Of a stretch of 64,000 nucleotides of DNA, positions 60,455 through 64,000 are shown one piece after another. The DNA is from Kitasatospora aureofaciens (GTDB lineage: Bacteria > Actinomycetota > Actinomycetes > Streptomycetales > Streptomycetaceae). The stretch lies in the NCBI RefSeq assembly GCF_001188955.3, contig NZ_JPRF03000001.1:744001-808000 (forward strand). The letters are read 5' to 3'. The notes beneath the pieces were generated by a model. That model saw only the letters and a list, made by a program, of their open reading frames with translations, ran no database searches and was not told the origin of the DNA. A program made the translations under genes and the position numbers. How positions within the stretch are numbered: the stretch's first letter is position 1; the number at the start of each line of letters is the position of its first letter.

Positions 60455-60494
60455 GTCGCTGAGTCGCTGAGCCGCTGAGCCACGGAGTCGCTGA
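60455..60494. repeat. 8-bp tandem repeat in a 315-bp gap
   Basis: GTCGCTGA, GTCGCTGA, GCCGCTGA, GCCACGGA, GTCGCTGA at 60455-60494. The gap 60447-60761 holds no gene; besides the repeat it contains a possible -10 (TAACCT near 60697) for the next gene. Confidence 0.75.
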
Positions 60495-60761
60495 CCCGGG
60501 GCGGCCGGGAGAGGCTGCGGACTTCCGCGGACGGCCGGGGGCGGTGACGAACGGCGCCGAACGGGGGCGCCGAACGCCCGCCGCCCAGGTCGCCCTTGGA
60601 CGGTCCGTGTGCCGACCCGCCCCGGCCGGGCGACGGCCGGGCGGGGCCGCCGGGGCCCACCGGGACGGGGGTGTTCGAAGTGTCATCACCACCTGCTAAC
60701 CTCAGCCGATTTCCCGCCGCACCGAGTCGGCGGACAAGACGGGGTAAGAGGTACAGAAGAC

Positions 60762-61535
60762 ATGGCATTCCTCCGGGCCAAGCAGAAGGCCCAGGTCATC
60801 GAGAAGCTCTCGCAGGTGGCGCCTCCCGGTGAGACCTTCATCGCCTGCGTGCACGCGGAGAGCGGGCCCAGTCCGTGGCTCGCCGCGGCGCTCGGTGAGA
60901 TTCCGCTCGTCGGCCTGATCATCGTGCTGACCCGCAGGTACTACTTCCTGACGCTCACCAACAGCCACGTGGTGATCAACTCGGCCAACCGCTGGAACAA
61001 CCGCCCCGGCGACGTCGTCGCGGCCTTCCCGCGGCACGCCTTCCCGGTCAACCGGGTCAAGCGGGCGAGCATCTGGAGCTCGATGTACATCCAGATGCCG
61101 GGCAACAGCAGCCCGACGCGCCTGAACATCCACCGCATCTGGCGCGCCGAGATGGACCAGCTGAGCGCCGCCTTCCCGCCCGGGTCGATCGACCCGAGCT
61201 CGCAGCCGTTCGACACCCCGCAGGGCCAGGGCTACCCGATGCCGGGCCAGCCGATGCCGGGCCAGCCGATGCCGGGCCAGCCGGGCATCCCCTCGCAGCA
61301 GGGCTTCGGCGCGCCGCAGGGCCAGCCGTACCCGCCGCAGCAGCCGTACCCGGCCGCGCACGCGGCCCCGCAGGGCCAGCCGTACCCGGCGCCCCAGGCC
61401 TACCCGCCGGCCCAGCCCTACCCGCCGCAGCCGGGCGCCCAGGTGCCGCCGCAGGGCCAGCCGTACCCGCCGCAGGTTCCGAACGTGCCCTACCCGGGCC
61501 AGCCGGGTCAGCAGGGCTACCCGGGGCAGCGCTGA
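60762..61535 (+). CDS. PH-like domain protein with Pro/Gln-rich repetitive tail
   Basis: A 257-residue protein. Residues 1-130 look like a bacterial PH-type domain: MAFLRAKQKAQVIEKLSQVA, IACVHAESGPSPWLAAALGE, YYFLTLTNSHVVINSANRWN, DVVAAFPRHAFPVNRVKRAS and WSSMYIQMPGNSSPTRLNIH. Residues 145-257 are low-complexity repeats of GQPMP, PQGQPYP and AYPPAQPYP type. Three 15-bp copies of CCGATGCCGGGCCAG occur around 61226-61270. No signal peptide or strong membrane helix is seen apart from GEIPLVGLIIVL. Such tails can serve in protein binding or localisation. Function unknown; I do not recognise a named family. Confidence 0.78.
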   Translation: MAFLRAKQKAQVIEKLSQVAPPGETFIACVHAESGPSPWLAAALGEIPLVGLIIVLTRRYYFLTLTNSHVVINSANRWNNRPGDVVAAFPRHAFPVNRVKRASIWSSMYIQMPGNSSPTRLNIHRIWRAEMDQLSAAFPPGSIDPSSQPFDTPQGQGYPMPGQPMPGQPMPGQPGIPSQQGFGAPQGQPYPPQQPYPAAHAAPQGQPYPAPQAYPPAQPYPPQPGAQVPPQGQPYPPQVPNVPYPGQPGQQGYPGQR

Positions 61536-61572
61536 CCGCGCCGTCCAGGGCGTGATCGGATAGAACGCCCGA

Positions 61573-61602
61573 GCCCCGGCTCCCCACCAGGGGAGCCGGG
61601 GC
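61573..61602 (+). terminator. terminator after the PH-like gene
   Basis: GCCCCGGCTCCCC (61573-61585), loop ACCA, GGGGAGCCGGGGC (61590-61602): a perfect 13-bp stem 37 bp after the stop. Confidence 0.88.
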
Positions 61603-61732
61603 CGACGTCTTTCCGGTCACTCTCGGTGACTGTTCGGTGGTCGTACGTGGCCCCACCGGGCTCGGCGCGCTGGCAGGGGCGGACTCTGCCACGCTGGGAG
61701 GGAAGCTACCTCGACCGAGGAGGCCCGCACCG

Positions 61733-62443
61733 ATGTCCGCGCAGAAGCCCGGGCCGTCCGGACGGCGGGCCCGCGTTGCCGCGCTCCGGGCGGCGGAGGT
61801 CCGGCACGCGCGGGCCCGGCGGTGGCTGAGGGTCGGCCTGATCGGCCTGCTCGTGCTCGTCGTGATCGGCGGGATCGCCGTCGTGATCGCCACCAACCAG
61901 GACTCCACCGCCCCCAGCGGCGTCCCGGCGCACCCGAGGACCACCGCCGCGGGCCGTACCACCCCGCCGCCCTGGGACGCCCCCGCCGACGTCGCCGCGG
62001 CCGTCAAGGCGGCCGGCCTGCCGATGCTCGGCGCCGAGGGCACGGCCCTGCACATCCACGCCCACCTCGACGTCTACGCCGACGGGCACGCCGTGACGGT
62101 GCCCGCGCTGGTCGGCATCGACGAGAGTGCCCAGAAGATCAGCCCGCTGCACACCCACGACACCACCGGCGTCATCCACGTCGAGTCGCCGGTGAGCGCC
62201 GACTTCACCCTGGGCCAGTTCCTGACCGAATGGCAGGTCTCCGCCTCCGCCGACCACCTCGGCGGCCTGCGCACCGACGCGACCCACACCCTGACCGCGT
62301 ACGTCGACGGCAAGGCGGTGGGTGGCGACCCGGCGGCGATCCCGCTCAACGCCCACGACGAGATCGCCCTGGTCTACGGCACGGCCGCCGAGAACGCCGC
62401 TGTTTCCGTGCCGAGCAGCTACAACTGGCCGAGCGGGCTCTGA
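61733..62443 (+). CDS. membrane-anchored His-rich extracytoplasmic protein
   Basis: A 236-residue protein. A basic cytosolic N-terminus (VAALRAAEVRHARARRWLRV) is followed by one helix, GLIGLLVLVVIGGIAVVIAT, near residues 34-53. The exposed part carries LHIHAHLDVYADGHAVTVPA, ISPLHTHDTTGVIHVESPVS and FTLGQFLTEWQVSASADHLG. The HIHAHLD and HTHD clusters look like a metal-binding site, and this conserved actinobacterial family is known from sequence only. ATG 61733 has GAGGAGG upstream. Substrate and partners unknown. Confidence 0.8.
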   Translation: MSAQKPGPSGRRARVAALRAAEVRHARARRWLRVGLIGLLVLVVIGGIAVVIATNQDSTAPSGVPAHPRTTAAGRTTPPPWDAPADVAAAVKAAGLPMLGAEGTALHIHAHLDVYADGHAVTVPALVGIDESAQKISPLHTHDTTGVIHVESPVSADFTLGQFLTEWQVSASADHLGGLRTDATHTLTAYVDGKAVGGDPAAIPLNAHDEIALVYGTAAENAAVSVPSSYNWPSGL

Positions 62444-62496
62444 CGGCAGCCGGGGCCGCACACCGCGCCCGGGTCGCCCACCGCCCGGTCCGGCCG

Positions 62497-62549
62497 TCCG
62501 CCGGGCCCGGGCCGGCCACACACCGCACTCCGCGCCCGGGCCCGGCGGA
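62497..62549. terminator. bidirectional terminator
   Basis: TCCGCCGGGCCCGGGC (62497-62512) and GCCCGGGCCCGGCGGA (62534-62549) are perfect 16-bp arms around a 21-nt loop, between the His-rich protein gene (+) and the MFS gene (-). Confidence 0.75.
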
Positions 62550-62556
62550 TCTCGGC

Positions 62557-63840
62557 TCAGGCCAGCTCGCGCATCCGGCGGACCGGGCTGGCCAGCAGGA
62601 TCGCCGGGCTCGCCACGCTGACGATCGCGACCAGCAGCAGCGCCGTGCGCGGTCCCCAGGCCGCGGCGGCGGCGCCGGCGGCGAGGGCGCCGACCGGGAT
62701 GGCGCCCCAGGAGACGAAGCGGACCGTGGCCATCACCCGGGAGAGCAGCTCCGGCGGGGTGTGGGTCTGCCGGTGGGTGCGGGTCACGATGCTGGTGACC
62801 ACGACCCCGGCGGAGAACCCGGCGTTGCCGAGGGCGAAGAGCAGCGTGCCCCAGCCGGAGCCGGCCAGCGGCAGCAGCAGGGCGAAGACGGTGGAGACCA
62901 CCGCGGCCCGGCGCAGCGAGGGGCCGCCGCCGAAGCGGGACACCAGGCGCGGCGTGGCGGCCGCGCCGAGCAGGCTGCCGAGGCCGCCGGTGGCCATCAG
63001 GGCGCCCACGGCGGCGGCCGGCGCGTCGAGGGTGCGGACCAGGAAGACCGGGGTGAGCGTCATCAGGCCGCCGCAGACGAAGTTCACGGCGGTGGCGTCG
63101 GCGACGCAGGGCCGGATCACCGGGTGCCGGGCGACGAACCGCCAGCCCTCGCGGATCTGCTCGCGCATCCCGGCGCCGCCGCTCGGCCGGGCGGCGGGCT
63201 GTCCGGCCTGCGGGAGGCTGCCGAGCAGCGCGGCCGAGACCACGTAGCTGGCCGAGTCCAGCAGCATCGAGGCCGCGCCGCCGACGAGCTGCACCAGCAC
63301 GCCGCCCAGCGAGGGCCCGGCCAGGTCGGTGGCCGCGATGCTGCCGGAGACCAGGCTGTTGCGGGCGGTCAGCTGCTCCTTGGGGACGACGGTCGGCAGG
63401 AAGGTGGAGTTGCCGACGTCGAAGAGCACGCTCGCGAAGCCGACCAGCAGCGCCACCACGACGAGTTGCGTCAGGCCGAGCACCCCGAGGGCGGCCGCCA
63501 GCGGGATCGACGCCACGGCGGCGGCGCGGACCAGGTCCATCGCGACCTGGGTGCCGCGCAGCGGGAGGCGCTGGACCAGGACGCCGGCGGGCAGCCCGAT
63601 CACCAGCCAGGCGAGGTACGCGGCGCCGGTGATCAGGCCGACCTCGAAGGCCGAGGCATGCAGGGTGACGACCGCGATCAGCGGCAGCGCCACCGTCGTC
63701 ACCTGGTCTCCCAGCCGGCTGACCGTCGAGGCCGTCCAGTAGCGCCAGAACGCCGTCGCCCCGCCGCTCCCGCCGCCCCCGCGCCGTCCGGGCCGTGCCG
63801 GGTCCGCCGTCGCCGTCGCGTCCACCGTCTCCGTCGTCAT
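62557..63840 (-). CDS. MFS transporter (multidrug-efflux type)
   Basis: A 427-residue major facilitator with about 12 hydrophobic helices. FWRYWTASTVSRLGDQVTTV begins helix 1, ALPLIAVVTLHASAFEVGLI and GLPAGVLVQRLPLRGTQVAM form the helix 2-3 loop (D-R/K-x-x-G-R-like), and the second half includes FVCGGLMTLTPVFLVRTLDA and RQTHTPPELLSRVMATVRFV. It is of the MFS/enterobactin-exporter-like class common among drug exporters. ATG 63840 follows GAAGGGGTGGG. It is divergent from a HxlR regulator whose predicted operator lies 33 bp upstream, so drug- or redox-responsive control is likely. Confidence 0.9.
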   Translation of the reverse strand: MTTETVDATATADPARPGRRGGGGSGGATAFWRYWTASTVSRLGDQVTTVALPLIAVVTLHASAFEVGLITGAAYLAWLVIGLPAGVLVQRLPLRGTQVAMDLVRAAAVASIPLAAALGVLGLTQLVVVALLVGFASVLFDVGNSTFLPTVVPKEQLTARNSLVSGSIAATDLAGPSLGGVLVQLVGGAASMLLDSASYVVSAALLGSLPQAGQPAARPSGGAGMREQIREGWRFVARHPVIRPCVADATAVNFVCGGLMTLTPVFLVRTLDAPAAAVGALMATGGLGSLLGAAATPRLVSRFGGGPSLRRAAVVSTVFALLLPLAGSGWGTLLFALGNAGFSAGVVVTSIVTRTHRQTHTPPELLSRVMATVRFVSWGAIPVGALAAGAAAAAWGPRTALLLVAIVSVASPAILLASPVRRMRELA

Positions 63841-63872
63841 GTCCCACCCCTTCGTCACCGGTCGCACGACCG

Positions 63873-63902
63873 AGTGAGTTCCTTTTGGGAACTCACTATA
63901 AT
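63873..63902. promoter_or_regulatory. HxlR operator overlapping a TATAAT promoter
   Basis: AGTGAGTTCC-TTTTG-GGAACTCACT at 63873-63897 is a perfect 10-bp dyad. TATAAT at 63897-63902 follows directly and fits a -10 for the plus strand; it ends 8 bp before the HxlR ATG, which suggests a leaderless transcript. Confidence 0.75.
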
Positions 63903-63910
63903 GGGTGCTC

Positions 63911-64000
63911 ATGCGGTACACGGAAGCGGCTGACCCCGACTGCGCGATCTCCCAGGCCCTGGCGGTCGTCGGGGACACCTGGACCCTGCTCCTGATCAGG
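63911..64000 (+). CDS. HxlR family transcriptional regulator (N-terminal part; right edge)
   Basis: The first 30 codons of a gene that continues beyond the window. MRYTEAADPDCAISQALAVV and GDTWTLLLIR match the start of HxlR proteins (DCP-x-x-xAL-x-VVGD-WTLLIIR), a family of dimeric winged-helix regulators that respond to stress and often contain a sensing Cys. Cys11 is present. It is divergent from the MFS exporter gene, a common HxlR-exporter pair. Confidence 0.85.
   Translation, partial: MRYTEAADPDCAISQALAVVGDTWTLLLIR

Overview
The window is high-GC (roughly 70-75%) actinomycete chromosome with strong third-position GC bias, many GTG starts, purine-rich ribosome binding sites and leaderless-type promoters. 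An SsgA-like sporulation protein, mycothiol-type DinB-fold enzyme, secreted phospholipase D of the Streptomyces type, a PAS/LuxR-regulated self-sufficient P450 and a CtpI-like P-type ATPase point to Streptomyces or Kitasatospora. Only a few genes are housekeeping (dnaE, initiator tRNA, an RNase HI-like protein). The rest looks like variable chromosome with many remnants.

Layout. 1-1050: start of an antibiotic-resistance-type ABC-F gene (runs off the left edge) preceded by a candidate nine-codon leader peptide. 1198-1465: scar of two gene fragments. 1641-6834: ABC-2 exporter pair and a large secreted beta-propeller/phosphoesterase protein. 6918-10484: dnaE. 10610-13397: a phosphonate-type cassette (GntR regulator, phosphonatase-like hydrolase, divergent FAD oxidoreductase) with two matching operator dyads. 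13471-16388: small enzymes, an SsgA-like protein, a cupredoxin lipoprotein. 16525-19837: HypX and companions left over from a [NiFe]-hydrogenase accessory cluster, partly decayed. 21052-21128: tRNA-fMet with a perfect terminator. 21430-23167: phospholipase D behind four 11-nt repeats that resemble a PhoP box. 23296-27673: hydrolases, a secreted protein and remnants. 28065-33078: P-type ATPase with its small partner. 34080-36852: fragments, an Lrp regulator and a frameshifted PLP decarboxylase. 37528-41425: PQQ synthase PqqC upstream of a 1036-residue six-repeat plus beta-propeller protein. 41824-45894: PAS/LuxR regulator divergent from a P450-reductase fusion. 46066-53768: assorted enzymes and remnants. 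54182-60446: lipoprotein with an apparent AUC start, then a collapsed sugar ABC transporter beside an intact LacI regulator and glycogen-debranching-type glycosidase that share two LacI operators. 60762-64000: PH-like/proline-rich protein, His-rich anchored protein, MFS exporter and the divergent HxlR regulator, cut by the right edge.

Two themes recur. First, small self-contained regulatory modules are readable in the DNA: operator pairs for GntR and LacI, a dyad over a perfect TATAAT for HxlR, dyads between LuxR and P450, a PhoP-like array, and an ABC-F leader. Second, the segment is littered with truncated genes, single-base frameshifts and short tandem repeats in gene-to-gene junctions, which suggests ongoing decay and rearrangement; some of the single-base shifts lie in C/G runs and could be sequencing errors.
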